DNA of 64,000 nt from Actinomycetota bacterium (lineage in GTDB: Bacteria > Actinomycetota > Geothermincolia > Geothermincolales > RBG-13-55-18): positions 1 through 64,000 of the forward strand of contig JACIXC010000012.1 of NCBI GenBank assembly GCA_014360655.1, read 5' to 3'. Made by a program: the position numbers and the translations under genes. The notes beneath the pieces were generated by a model. That model saw nothing but the letters and a program-made list of their open reading frames with translations. It had not been told where the DNA came from and searched no databases. The first letter of the stretch is position 1, and each line of letters begins with the position of its first letter. Of the stretch, positions 44,121 to 53,341 are shown in pieces.

Positions 44121-45419
44121 TTGCGCGTGCTGCTGGTGAGCGAGAACCGCTGCCGGGAAAACCTGGTCCCCTACCCGTTGGGCGTTGCCTGTGTCGCCGC
44201 GGCCGCCCGGCAGGCGGGCCACGAGGTGGCGTGCCTGGACCTCATGTTCTCGGAGTGCCCGGTCGCGGACGTCATGCGGGCCATCGATGACTTCCGGCCG
44301 GACTGCATTGGCCTTTCCGTCCGCAACATCGACAACCAGGACATGTTCGCGGGCGAGTTCTACCTCCCCCCGGTGAGGGAGATCGTCGACGCGGTGAAGG
44401 GAGCGACCGCCGCGCCCGTGATCCTAGGCGGCGCCGGTTTCACCATCTTTCCGGAGGAATGCCTGGAATACCTGGACCTGGAGATGGGCGTGGTGGGCGA
44501 AGGGGAACGCGTCTTCCTCGAGCTCCTCGCCTGCCTGGAGGCGAAAGCGCAGCCGGATGACCTGCCCGGGCTGGCGTTGCGGCGGAACGGCACAGTCCGG
44601 ACCAACCCGCCGGCTCCCCACGCCTGGCCGGGCTTGTTCCCGCCCCCGGAACGGGAGCTCTTCGATGTCACCCGCTACAACTGGATCCCGGGATCGTGCC
44701 CCCCCTTCGTGGCCAACCTGCAGGCACGCCGCGGCTGCCACATGCACTGCATCTACTGCACGAACCCGGGCATCGAGGGCCGCCTGGTGCGCGTGCGCCC
44801 GGCGCGGGAGGTGGCCGACGAGCTCGCCTCCCTGGAAAGGGATCACGGCCTGCGGTTTGTCATCTTCACCGACTCCCTCTTCAACTACCCCCCGCCATAC
44901 GCCGAGGAACTCTGCCGCGAGATCGCCTCCCGCGGGCTGTCCATAAAGTGGTGGTGCAACCTCAACCCCCTCTACTGCGAGAGAAAATTGCTGGAGCTCC
45001 TGCGCGAAGCGGGCTGCGTGGGGATGAGCATCGGCAACGAGAGCGGTTCGGAGGATATCCTGGCGTCCCTTAAAAAGGGGTTTACCCGCGAGCAAGTCAT
45101 AAGGGCGGTCCGCGACGCGCACGAGCTCGGCTTCCGCACCAACTGCTTCCTGCTGCTGGGAGGCCCGGGCGAGAACGAGCGCACCGTGCGGGAAAGCGTA
45201 GAGCTGATGGAGGAGCTCGCGCCCACGCAGGTCACGGTCACCGTGGGCATCCGCGTTTACCCGGGTTGCGAGATCCGGGAACTGGCCCTGCGGGAAGGCA
45301 TGATCGAGGAGGGGCAGAACCTCCTCTTCCCCGCCTTCTATCTCTCGCGCGAGACGGAAAGCTGGCTTTACCCGTACATGCGCGAGCTCTGCGACGCCCA
45401 CCCCGGATGGACGCTCTGA
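44121..45419 (+). CDS. B12-binding-domain radical SAM protein
   Basis: 432 residues. An N-terminal cobalamin-binding-like Rossmann domain (about 1-130: PLGVACVAAAARQAGHEV, ILGGAGFTIFPEE) precedes a radical-SAM core with CHMHCIYCTNPG coordinating the 4Fe-4S cluster, then IGNESGSEDIL and NCFLLLGGPGE. Domain order matches class-B radical SAM enzymes such as BchE-like and methylating enzymes. Start TTG 44121 follows AAAGGAG at five bases. No biosynthetic cluster is evident, so the product is unknown; the upstream methyltransferase may act in the same pathway. Confidence 0.85.
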   Translation: MRVLLVSENRCRENLVPYPLGVACVAAAARQAGHEVACLDLMFSECPVADVMRAIDDFRPDCIGLSVRNIDNQDMFAGEFYLPPVREIVDAVKGATAAPVILGGAGFTIFPEECLEYLDLEMGVVGEGERVFLELLACLEAKAQPDDLPGLALRRNGTVRTNPPAPHAWPGLFPPPERELFDVTRYNWIPGSCPPFVANLQARRGCHMHCIYCTNPGIEGRLVRVRPAREVADELASLERDHGLRFVIFTDSLFNYPPPYAEELCREIASRGLSIKWWCNLNPLYCERKLLELLREAGCVGMSIGNESGSEDILASLKKGFTREQVIRAVRDAHELGFRTNCFLLLGGPGENERTVRESVELMEELAPTQVTVTVGIRVYPGCEIRELALREGMIEEGQNLLFPAFYLSRETESWLYPYMRELCDAHPGWTL

Positions 45420-45585
45420 GCGTCCGCCTTTCCTCCCGCCCTCCACGCGACCCGCGCAAGCGTGACGCCCTACCGCGACACGTGCGTCCGCGGGCCGCGC
45501 GGGCGGCTTGCGGAGGTGGATTACCTCGCTCCATTCATGCAAAAATTACCACAGGAGACGCCCGTGGACAGGGAGGAGTTTCAGC

Positions 45586-46431
45586 TTGAGCGGGTTCCGG
45601 GAAAAGATGCGGGGGGCGGCCTCCTCGTTGGGCGCATGGAAGCGGGATGCCGGGGCGCTCTGGAAGGAGTTCGCGTTGCACGACGGCTCGCAGGCGGCGG
45701 CGGCCTTCGCCTTTTTTGCCTTCCTATCGCTCTTCGCACTGCTCATCCTGGCGAGCGGCATCCTGGGGATGGTGCTGAGGAACCGGCCCGACCTCCTGCG
45801 GCGGGCCGTCGATTACGTGGTGAGCCGTGCGCCGGGGATCTCCGAGATGGTCGAGGAGGCCCTCGACACCTCCGCGGATCTCGGCGGCCTGCTGGGCGTC
45901 ATCGGTTTTCTGGGGCTGCTGCTCACGGGGACCAAGGTCACGGACTCGCTCCAGGTATGGCTGAACAGGATCTGGGGCTTCGAAAAACCATCCTTTGCAA
46001 GGAGGAAATCGAAGGGCCTGGTCATCCTGCTGGTGGTAGCCCTGGCCGTGTCCCTCGGCCTATTCCTGAACATCATCCTGGTGTATGCAGCTGGGAAGGT
46101 GGGGGGCTTGAAAATCCCCCTCTCGCTTCTCGCTTTTCTGGGAGCCGTCGCCGTGCAGGCCACCGCGCTCGCCTTCATCTTCGCGTATGCCACGGAAACC
46201 AGGATCGGCATGAGGAATGTGTGGAAGGGAGCCCTCGCGGCGGCCTTCCTCATCAACCCCCTGCTGCTCCTCCTCACCTGGTACTACACCCACATGGGGG
46301 ACCTGGCGGCCGTGTACGGTTCCTTCGCGGGCGTGGTGCTGGGTATCCTTACCATCTACTACGCCGCCTACGTCATATACCTGGGAGCGGAGCTCAACCA
46401 TTTCCTGTATAAACGGAAGAAGGCGGCATGA
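45586..46431 (+). CDS. YihY/virulence factor BrkB-family membrane protein
   Basis: About 281 residues from TTG 45586, which follows GGGAGGAG. Six transmembrane helices; motifs include SQAAAAFAFFAFLSLFALL (family: AAxAFYxLLSLFPLL), LTGTKVTDSLQVWLNRIW and AVYGSFAGVVLGILTIYYAA with the closing GAELNHFLY. Once described as ribonuclease BN, the family is now seen as inner-membrane proteins of unclear transport function. A longer open frame upstream lacks family similarity. The M28 peptidase follows within 45 bases. Confidence 0.85.
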   Translation: MSGFREKMRGAASSLGAWKRDAGALWKEFALHDGSQAAAAFAFFAFLSLFALLILASGILGMVLRNRPDLLRRAVDYVVSRAPGISEMVEEALDTSADLGGLLGVIGFLGLLLTGTKVTDSLQVWLNRIWGFEKPSFARRKSKGLVILLVVALAVSLGLFLNIILVYAAGKVGGLKIPLSLLAFLGAVAVQATALAFIFAYATETRIGMRNVWKGALAAAFLINPLLLLLTWYYTHMGDLAAVYGSFAGVVLGILTIYYAAYVIYLGAELNHFLYKRKKAA

Positions 46432-46474
46432 TCACGTGTCTATCCGGTGGCCGTATCGCGAAAGGGAGGTGAAG

Positions 46475-47677
46475 ATGGCCGAGGGCGAGCGTTATGCCGA
46501 TTACATGTACGGGCTGATCGACCGGGTGATGAAGGAGATCGGCCCCCGGGAATCCTGCAGCGAGCAGGAGAGGAGGCTGGGAGCGTTGTTCGCGGAAGAG
46601 GTGCGTCCCGCCTGCCACGACGTGCACATGGAAAAGTTTACCTGCAGCCCCAAGGCCTTCCTCGGCTTCTTCCCCTACCTGGTGGCGGGCTACCTGGCCG
46701 CCCTGGCCCTCTATTTCGTCCTGCCTCCCCTCTCCCTCATCATGACCGCCCTGGGCGTGGGCGTGCTTTACTTCGAGCTCATCCGCTACCGCGAGATGAT
46801 AGATCCTCTCTTCCGCAAGCGGGAAGGGGAAAACGTCGTCGCCGTCATACGCCCGAGCGGCGAGGCGAGGCGCAGGTTCATCGTCTCCGCTCACCTGGAC
46901 TCCGCGTACGAGTTCAAGGTCTGGTACTGGCTTAAGGGAGCCTCCGTGCCCGCCATGATCCTGGCCTTCGCAGCGCCCCTGCTGCTCCTCGGGGCCTCCC
47001 TGGCGCGCACTCTCGCCGGGTCGACCGGCTTCCCGGACAGCACCGCCTTCCGCGTGCTGGGATACGTGTGCCTGGGTTTCGTGCCCGTTATCCTCCCCTT
47101 CGCCTTCTTCCACACCGGGGACGTCGTGCCGGGGGCCATGGACGACATGGCGGGGGTGAGCGTCCTCGCCGGGCTGGCGAAATACCTCGGCGAGAGCAGG
47201 GAAGGCGGCGGTTTCTATCCCCGCAACACCGAGGTTGTCCTCCTGGCCCTCTCCTGCGAGGAAGCCGGCCTGCGGGGGGCCAGGCGCTACGCCGCGGCGC
47301 ACCGGCGGGAACTTCTCTCCCTGCCCACCCACGCCGTCTTCCTGGACGGGATATACGACGAACGGTACCTCACCGTCTTCAGACGCGAGCTCTGGTGCGG
47401 CGCGAAGATGGACCCCTACCTGGTGGAGCTGGCGCGCGAGGCCGCGGAGGCCAACGGGTACCCCGTGAAGACCATGGTGATGGCGGTGGGGGCCAGCGAC
47501 GCCAGCGCCTTCGCGCGCGAGGGCATCCCCTCCGTTTCCATCTGTTGCCAGGATGCCGGCCGCCTGGTTCCCCATTACCACACGCGACTGGACACCATAG
47601 ACAAGGTGAGGCCGCAGTCCCTTGCCGTTTCCCTGCAGGTGGTGCAGGACATGCTGCGCCGCCTGGACGGGAGCTGA
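46475..47677 (+). CDS. M28-family zinc aminopeptidase with membrane segments
   Basis: 400 residues from ATG 46475, after GGGAGGTGAAG. Metal ligands of the M28 fold are visible: SAHLDSAYEF (His, Asp), PGAMDDMAGV (bridging Asp), ALSCEEAGLRG (base and ligand Glu), FLDG (Asp) and PHYHTRLDTID (His). Two hydrophobic stretches interrupt the N-terminal part (FFPYLVAGYLAALALYFVL, then another after KGASVPAMILAF), so the enzyme is membrane-bound, which is unusual for the family but seen in related proteins. Substrate unknown; probably peptides. Confidence 0.85.
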   Translation: MAEGERYADYMYGLIDRVMKEIGPRESCSEQERRLGALFAEEVRPACHDVHMEKFTCSPKAFLGFFPYLVAGYLAALALYFVLPPLSLIMTALGVGVLYFELIRYREMIDPLFRKREGENVVAVIRPSGEARRRFIVSAHLDSAYEFKVWYWLKGASVPAMILAFAAPLLLLGASLARTLAGSTGFPDSTAFRVLGYVCLGFVPVILPFAFFHTGDVVPGAMDDMAGVSVLAGLAKYLGESREGGGFYPRNTEVVLLALSCEEAGLRGARRYAAAHRRELLSLPTHAVFLDGIYDERYLTVFRRELWCGAKMDPYLVELAREAAEANGYPVKTMVMAVGASDASAFAREGIPSVSICCQDAGRLVPHYHTRLDTIDKVRPQSLAVSLQVVQDMLRRLDGS

Positions 47678-47689
47678 CCCGGAATCCGC

Positions 47690-48925
47690 TCAGAAAATCC
47701 TCCTGCGCGCTTCCCAGGCGATGTCGCGGAAGGCGTCCGCCCAGAAGCCCGCGGTGTAGAGGTGGCGCGCGGGGAGAGCGCCGCTGAAGACCCGGGCGTA
47801 GATGTCCAGGATGTTTATATCGCCGCGCGGCCTCTCCCGCGTGGAGAGCGAGAGGAAGAAATTCGGCTTGGATATCCTTTCCAGCGGCCAGTAAAGCCTC
47901 CCCACCAGGTAGAGAGGGAAAAAACTGCCCGACATCAATTCCCTGCCGTAGGAGCGGAAGGAGAAGTCGCCGCTTTCCAGGGCCCGCACGATGCAGCGTG
48001 CCGCCGCGGCCGCGGAATCCGCGCAGATGGCCAGGCCTTCCCCGTTGAAGGGGTCCACACCCAGCTGTTCGCCGACGAAAAGCACCCTCTCGGCGGCGGC
48101 TGCCTGCAGCGGGGTGTAGGCCCTCTCCGGATAGGCCCGGAAATCCACCCCGCCAGCGAGCGCGCCAGCCAACTCCGGGTGGTTTCTCAGCACGGCGAAG
48201 TAAGCCTGCCTCAGCTCGGCGGCCCCGCCCCTGGCGAACCTTCCTCCCGAGATGCCGGTGTTGATCACCGGATTCCCGCACTCATCCAGGGAGGGAAAGA
48301 ACCAGGCGTAACCAAGGACGCCGTGCAGGGGCGGGCTGAAGTCCAGCACCATCCTTTCCCCCAGGCCCGCGACCTCGGGCGCCACCGGCAGGTCCGCCTG
48401 CAGCAGGAGGTACTTCTGCCCGCGGGGCGGCAGGCCGAACCAGGTGCGACTCGGACCGTTCACACCGTCCGCTCCCACCAGGACCTCGCCCCGGCACAGC
48501 TCCCCGTCCCGCAGCACAACGGCAACGCCCTTCCTCTCCCGGTAGGCCCCCCGCACGGGAGCATCCGTCCTCACCTCGGCGCCCCTCTCGCCCGCCTCGC
48601 GCAGGAGCATGTCATCGAGGAGGCTGCGGCGCGTGATAAAGCACCTGTCGTTCCCGAAAGACGGGTAATACCTCTCGCTCCCGTAGCACACGGTGAATCC
48701 GCTCACCAACCTCCTGGGCAGCTTTTCCAGGTCTATCTCCAGTTCCTCCAGGCGGGCGGTCACCCTGCCGCTCACTCCCCCTCCGCAGATCTTCGTGCGG
48801 GGAAAGCGCCTGGCCTCCAGTATCACGACGTCGCCCGCGAGTTCCGGGCGCAGTCGCAGCAGCGAAATCGCGATCAGCGATCCCGCTGGCCCGCCTCCCA
48901 CGACGATCACCTTGTACTTCCGCAT
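47690..48925 (-). CDS. Geranylgeranyl-reductase-family FAD-dependent oxidoreductase
   Basis: 411 residues from ATG 48925, with GAGG six bases upstream. FAD-binding VIVVGGGPAGSLIAISLL at the N-terminus, then PRTKICGGGVSGR, VLVGADGVNGPSRTWFG and the second FAD motif RVLFVGEQLGVDPFNGEGLA. This family reduces isoprenoid double bonds of lipids or quinones; other members hydroxylate aromatic compounds. C-terminal residues contain no membrane segment. It converges with the M28 peptidase gene. Confidence 0.85.
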   Translation of the reverse strand: MRKYKVIVVGGGPAGSLIAISLLRLRPELAGDVVILEARRFPRTKICGGGVSGRVTARLEELEIDLEKLPRRLVSGFTVCYGSERYYPSFGNDRCFITRRSLLDDMLLREAGERGAEVRTDAPVRGAYRERKGVAVVLRDGELCRGEVLVGADGVNGPSRTWFGLPPRGQKYLLLQADLPVAPEVAGLGERMVLDFSPPLHGVLGYAWFFPSLDECGNPVINTGISGGRFARGGAAELRQAYFAVLRNHPELAGALAGGVDFRAYPERAYTPLQAAAAERVLFVGEQLGVDPFNGEGLAICADSAAAAARCIVRALESGDFSFRSYGRELMSGSFFPLYLVGRLYWPLERISKPNFFLSLSTRERPRGDINILDIYARVFSGALPARHLYTAGFWADAFRDIAWEARRRIF

Positions 48926-49452
48926 CCCGTACCTCGTTCCCAAGCGTGCCTGCCCTTCCTACTCTATTTCTCGCGGCGCGAGTTACACTCCTCTTCCGCT
49001 CCACCTATAGAACCGCCGCCCACTTTCTCCGCCTTCTTTACCGCGGGGTGAAGCCCAGGGGGAGGCGGGCTTTTCCCGCATGAGGCATTGCTATCCCTCC
49101 AAGCCCCGATACGTCTTTCCTCCTCCGCGCATTATATCTTCCTCTCGCGAGCCCTGCAGCCGGAGGGCATGATGGGCTCCTCACCAAAACCGTTCCCGGG
49201 CCGGCCCTGAGGTCCCGCGCTCTCCTTCCCTCATTACATAACTTTTGCCTGATAACTCCATGGCGTTGTTTCACCGGGTCCATTCTTCAAGATCGCGAGC
49301 CGGGAAATGTGAACGCATGTATCCCAAGAGCAAGGTCGCCGTCGCTCACTGTTCTTGCGGAACGGGACCGGAGAACCTTCTTGCCCATGGACAATAAATA
49401 GCATATGTGTAATAATAGATCGGCGGTACACGAAAGATATGGAGGTGGCGAC
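48926..49452. other. Intergenic region upstream of the Mrp operon
   Basis: About 525 bases. The left 400 bases show no gene. A candidate promoter, TGGACA (49388-49393), 16-base spacer, TAATAA (49410-49415), lies in the AT-rich last part and would drive the Mrp operon. Confidence 0.4.
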
Positions 49453-50244
49453 GTGGAAGGAAGGAAACCCGACCCGCTTGCAGGGCAAGCGGGAGAGGCA
49501 CATGCGGGGATCGGCCGCTTTCTCGCCGTGATGAGCGGCAAGGGCGGCGTGGGTAAATCCTCGCTGACCGCCATGCTGGCGGCGGGAATGCAGAGGAAGG
49601 GGATGGCGGTCGGGGTGCTGGATGCCGACATCACCGGTCCCAGCATCCCCCGCATCATGGGCGTCAGGGGCCGGGTATGGGTCGAGGACGGGAAGATGAA
49701 GCCGCCGCTCTCGGCAGGCGGCATTCAGGTGATGTCCGCCAACCTGATACTGGAACGCGAGGACGACGCCCTCATCTGGAGAGGCCCCATGGTCTCCAGC
49801 GCCATAAGGCAGTTCTGGGAGGAGACCGCCTGGGGGAACCTCGATTACCTGCTCATCGACCTGCCTCCCGGCACTTCCGACGCGCCGTTGACCATAGTCC
49901 AGATGCTCCCGGCGACGGACGTCCTCATCGTCACCTCGCCGCAGGTCCTGGCCTCGATGATCGTGCGCAAGGCGATAAACATGGCCCGCAGGGTGGGAGC
50001 CAGGGTCATCGGCGTGGTCGAGAACATGGGCGAAGCCCGCTGCCCGCACTGCGGGGAGACCTTCGAGCTTTTCCGGGGAGATGGCACGGACCAGATGGTG
50101 CGGGAAATGGGGCTGCCCCTGCTGGGGAAGATTCCTTACGACCCGCGCATCGGCGAGCTCTGCGACCACGGGGCCGTCGAGATCTACGAATCCGAGGCCG
50201 TTAACGCCCTGGTATCGGCGGTCCTGGAAATAAGCGGCGGCTGA
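49453..50244 (+). CDS. Mrp/NBP35-family Fe-S cluster carrier ATPase
   Basis: 263 residues from GTG 49453, with GGAGG seven bases upstream. Deviant Walker A SGKGGVGKS (28-36), then GVLDADITGPSIPR, IDLPPGTSD and a C-terminal CPHCG. This is the canonical Mrp/ApbC scaffold that binds a 4Fe-4S cluster at the dimer CxxC and transfers it to apo-proteins. It is the first gene of an operon with NifX-like proteins and two ferredoxin-bearing MinD ATPases, a combination seen in strict anaerobes, where it is thought to serve Fe-S or Fe-Mo-type cluster handling. Confidence 0.92.
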   Translation: MEGRKPDPLAGQAGEAHAGIGRFLAVMSGKGGVGKSSLTAMLAAGMQRKGMAVGVLDADITGPSIPRIMGVRGRVWVEDGKMKPPLSAGGIQVMSANLILEREDDALIWRGPMVSSAIRQFWEETAWGNLDYLLIDLPPGTSDAPLTIVQMLPATDVLIVTSPQVLASMIVRKAINMARRVGARVIGVVENMGEARCPHCGETFELFRGDGTDQMVREMGLPLLGKIPYDPRIGELCDHGAVEIYESEAVNALVSAVLEISGG

Positions 50245-50272
50245 TACGTACCGAGGGGCCTTGGAGCGCGCC

Positions 50273-50491
50273 ATGGAATGGAGGCACGGGAAAGAAGAGG
50301 CGGTGAAGCCGCATCCGGATAGTACTCCAGTCGAGGCGGCGGCGAACCCGCCCGCTTCCCGGTCGGCAGGCCAGCCCTGGTACGAGCTGGCGCGGGAGGC
50401 GGCCCAGATCGTGGTGAGCGCCCTGGCGCTCTATGCATCCATCAGGTCTTTCCTGGAAAAGATGCGCAGGCGGCGCCGGGGCGACGTTTGA
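50273..50491 (+). CDS. Small protein in the Mrp operon
   Basis: 72 residues: a proline/glycine-poor acidic start, one moderately hydrophobic helix (AAQIVVSALALYASIRSFL) and a basic tail (KMRRRRRG). A single membrane-associated helix with positive C-terminus is likely. No family recognised. GGAG is six bases before the ATG; a TTG 12 bases earlier is an alternative start. The spacing to both neighbours (28 and 15 bases) puts it in the operon. Confidence 0.55.
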   Translation: MEWRHGKEEAVKPHPDSTPVEAAANPPASRSAGQPWYELAREAAQIVVSALALYASIRSFLEKMRRRRRGDV

Positions 50492-50506
50492 GGGGAGGTG
50501 AGAGGG

Positions 50507-50689
50507 ATGTTCGCAGGCAGGAGAGGTGGAGGCGGCGCAGGGCGCGCCTCCGGAGGCCGCGGCCTCGGGGGAAGCGCGCGTTGCACCTGCCCCCAGTGCG
50601 GATACAGCGAACCCCACCAGAGGGGCATACCCTGCGCGAGCAAGAGCTGCCCCAAGTGCGGGACACGCATGGTGGGAGCACGCTGCTGA
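50507..50689 (+). CDS. Small zinc-ribbon protein of the Mrp/NifX cluster
   Basis: 60 residues. After a glycine/arginine-rich start it reads CTCPQCGYSEPHQRGIPC and then SCPKCGTRM, six cysteines in a CxCPxCG...C...CPKCG pattern. From memory, proteins of this kind accompany Mrp and NifX-like genes in anaerobes. Start ATG 50507 has GGAGG eight bases upstream. It probably binds zinc or a cluster and may act as a small carrier; that is inference. Confidence 0.75.
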   Translation: MFAGRRGGGGAGRASGGRGLGGSARCTCPQCGYSEPHQRGIPCASKSCPKCGTRMVGARC

Positions 50690-50782
50690 AGCGAATCGCT
50701 CGTCGTTGCGCCGGGAACCGCGGGACCCGGCAGGAAAAGGTTGAGGAGAGTAGAGAGAAGAATCCGGTGAGAAGGAGGAAAG

Positions 50783-51313
50783 ATGAAGGTAGCGGTTTCA
50801 TCGGGTGGGCCGGACCTGGACAGCGCGGTTGATCCCCGCTTCGGACGCTGCGCCTACCTCATATTCGTGGACACGGAGAACATGCAACACGAGGCGGTAT
50901 CCAATCCCAACGTGGGAGCAGGGGGAGGCGCGGGCATAAGCACGGCCCAGATGGTGGTGGACAAGGGGGCACGGGCCGTGCTCACCGGAAACGTCGGGCC
51001 TAACGCCTTCGGCGTCCTGAGCCAGGCGGGAATATCCGTCTACACGGGGATAAGCGGCACGGTGAGGGAGGCGGTCGAGGCGTTGCAATCGGGGAGCGTG
51101 AGCTCCACTTCCTCTCCCACGGTGGGAGGACATTTCGGCATGCAACCGCCCGCGGCATATCCAGGCGCCGGCGGACCTGGTCCTACGCCTTTCTACCCGG
51201 GAGGCGTCGCCGGACCCGGCTACACCGGTGCCGGCATGGGTCCCGGCGGAGGCTGGGGAGGCGGGCGCGGGCGCCGCGGAGGCCGCGGCTGTGGAGGTGG
51301 CAGGCGTTGGTGA
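50783..51313 (+). CDS. NifX/NifB-like (dinitrogenase Fe-Mo cofactor family) protein with glycine-rich tail
   Basis: 176 residues. Residues 1-110 are the NifX-type domain: MKVAVSSGG, DPRFGRCAYLIFVD, AGISTAQMVVDKG, VLTGNVGPNAFGVLSQAGI. The rest is a glycine/proline-rich tail ending GGRGCGGGRRW. NifX domains bind metal-sulfur cofactors; here no nitrogenase genes are present, so a general cluster-carrier role is more likely. AAGGAGG precedes the ATG by four bases. The stop overlaps the next gene's start. Confidence 0.88.
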   Translation: MKVAVSSGGPDLDSAVDPRFGRCAYLIFVDTENMQHEAVSNPNVGAGGGAGISTAQMVVDKGARAVLTGNVGPNAFGVLSQAGISVYTGISGTVREAVEALQSGSVSSTSSPTVGGHFGMQPPAAYPGAGGPGPTPFYPGGVAGPGYTGAGMGPGGGWGGGRGRRGGRGCGGGRRW

Positions 51314-52191
51314 TCGCCGTGGCCAGCGGCAAAGGCGGTACCGGCAAGACGCTGGTGGCCGTGAACCTGGCCCTGGCCCTGGCGCGGGAAGGCCGCGAGG
51401 TCCAGCTCATAGATTGTGACGTGGAGGAACCGAATGATCATCTCTTCCTCACACCCGAGATGTACGCATCGCGGAGGGTGGAGCTGACGGTCCCTCGCGT
51501 GGACCACGAGAGCTGCGACCTCTGCCGCGCGTGCGTGGATTTCTGCGCCTATCACGCCCTGGCCCTGGCGGGAGGCCGCGTCATGGTCTTCGACGAGCTA
51601 TGCCACGCGTGCGGGGGATGTTCCCTTCTCTGCCCGCAAAAGGCCATACGGGAGGAGCCCGTGCCCATCGGCAGGATAGAGTGCGGCCAGGTCAAGGCGG
51701 GGGAGGGTGGGGGCAAGGACATCCGCTTCCGCCACGGGATCCTGGATATCGGGGAGCCAAAGGCGACCCCCATCACCCGGGAGTTGAAAAAGGAGCTTCA
51801 CGGGCCGGCGATAACCATCCTGGACGGCGGGCCGGGCACGGGTTGTCCGGTCATGGAAACGGTGCGCGGTTGTGACTACTGCGTGCTGATGACGGAACCC
51901 ACCCAGTTCGGCCTGCATGACCTGCGCATGGCCCTGGACATGGCGAGAGAACTGGGCGTGCCTTACGGGGTGGTCATCAACAAGTACGTGCTGGGAGGCG
52001 GCGGCATGGACACGTGGTGCGCCGAGAACGGGATCCCCGTTCTTCTCCGCATCCCCTACAAAAGGGAGTATGCATCCCTTTATTCCCGGGGGCTTAACCT
52101 GGTCGAGGAGCTTCCGGCATGGGGCGAGCGCTTCCTGCGCGTTTACCGGGAGATCGAAGCGAGCGTGGGGGCGAGAAAGGTGGGGACATGA
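51307..52191 (+). CDS. MinD/ParA-type ATPase with inserted 2[4Fe-4S] ferredoxin (1)
   Basis: 294 residues. Deviant Walker A SGKGGTGKT (7-15), IDCDVEEPN, then an inserted ferredoxin with cysteines 70, 73, 76, 80 and 99, 102, 105, 109, then ILDGGPGTGCPV and PTQFGLHDLRMALDMA. This fused type is found beside NifX-like proteins in anaerobes and is assumed to load or move clusters in an ATP-driven manner. Start TTG 51307 overlaps the preceding stop. A second, related copy follows. Confidence 0.9.
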   Translation: MVIAVASGKGGTGKTLVAVNLALALAREGREVQLIDCDVEEPNDHLFLTPEMYASRRVELTVPRVDHESCDLCRACVDFCAYHALALAGGRVMVFDELCHACGGCSLLCPQKAIREEPVPIGRIECGQVKAGEGGGKDIRFRHGILDIGEPKATPITRELKKELHGPAITILDGGPGTGCPVMETVRGCDYCVLMTEPTQFGLHDLRMALDMARELGVPYGVVINKYVLGGGGMDTWCAENGIPVLLRIPYKREYASLYSRGLNLVEELPAWGERFLRVYREIEASVGARKVGT

Positions 52192-52327
52192 TGTTACCCG
52201 GCTTTTCGGCCTTTCCCCGCGCGGGGAGAACCTTGGGCGCAGGACTTGCAGCGGCTTCCCCGATGCGCGTGGAAGGAGGAGAGGGCGAGCGACGGGGCGA
52301 GTACAGGAACCATGGAGGCTGGTTCGG

Positions 52328-53209
52328 ATGAAACAACTGGTCGTCTTGAGCGGCAAGGGGGGCACGGGAAAGACCACCGTGGCTGCGGCCCTGGCGCAGC
52401 TGGCGGGAAGGTCACTGATCGCCGACTGCGACGTGGAAGCCCCCAACCTGCACCTGGTCTTGAAGCCCAGCGTGACCAGGGCTTACACGCTGAAGGTATC
52501 AAGCAAGGCGGAGATCGACCCCGAAAAATGCGACCGGTGCGGCATATGCGAGGATTCATGCAGGTTCGAGGCCATCCGCGCCTTCCGGGTGGACCCCTAT
52601 GCCTGCGAGGGATGCGGCCTCTGCGCGCGGCTGTGCCCCGTTCAGGCGGTGGAGCTCGTGGAGCGGGAGGGCGCGGAGGTCCTCCTGGGCGAAACGCCGT
52701 ACGGGCCGCTGGTATGGGCTCGCCTCGCCGTGGGAGAGGAGGCCTCGGGTAAGGTGGTCTCCCAAGTGCGCATGGAGGCGCAGGCACTGGCCGCCGAGAA
52801 GGGCTACGACCTGCTTGTAGTGGACGGCTCGCCGGGAATAGGATGCCCGGTGATCGCCTCCGTGACCGGGGCAGATCTCGCACTCATGGTGGCCGAGCCC
52901 ACCCTCTCCGGCCGTCACGACCTGCTGCGAGCCCTGCAGACCGCTTCCTTTTTCCGCATACCCTCACTGGTATGCATAAACAAGTGCGACATCAACGTGG
53001 AGGAGGCGAAGAGGATCAGGGATGCCAGCACCGCCATGGGAGTGGAGGTGGTGGCGGAGATCCCTTATCTTGAAGAACTCGCCGAGGCCGCGCGCCTTTC
53101 CATGTTACCCCTGGAAGCAGCGAACGGTGATATCGCCGCGCTCTTCCGACAACTATTCGAGAGGGTCATGGAAAGGATGGACGCTCGCGCCACCCCTCCG
53201 AAAAGTTAG
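52328..53209 (+). CDS. MinD/ParA-type ATPase with inserted 2[4Fe-4S] ferredoxin (2)
   Basis: 293 residues. SGKGGTGKTT (8-17), ADCDVEAPNLH, ferredoxin cysteines 68, 71, 74, 78 and 93, 96, 99, 103, VVDGSPGIGCPVI and PTLSGRHDLLRAL. It is paralogous to the preceding gene with the same order of parts, so the two may form a heterodimer. ATG 52328 has GGAGG nine bases upstream. The 136-base gap before it shows no separate promoter that I can support. Confidence 0.9.
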   Translation: MKQLVVLSGKGGTGKTTVAAALAQLAGRSLIADCDVEAPNLHLVLKPSVTRAYTLKVSSKAEIDPEKCDRCGICEDSCRFEAIRAFRVDPYACEGCGLCARLCPVQAVELVEREGAEVLLGETPYGPLVWARLAVGEEASGKVVSQVRMEAQALAAEKGYDLLVVDGSPGIGCPVIASVTGADLALMVAEPTLSGRHDLLRALQTASFFRIPSLVCINKCDINVEEAKRIRDASTAMGVEVVAEIPYLEELAEAARLSMLPLEAANGDIAALFRQLFERVMERMDARATPPKS

Positions 53210-53341
53210 TTTGACATTTGCTCTTTTTACGGAGCAACATATACGAGACGAGGAAGTCCGGGATCGTTCAGGATAGGGAGAACCTCAGGGGCCGCGCGGC
53301 TCCCGGTTCATCTCAGAAGAGACTTGAAAAGGAGGCAACCG

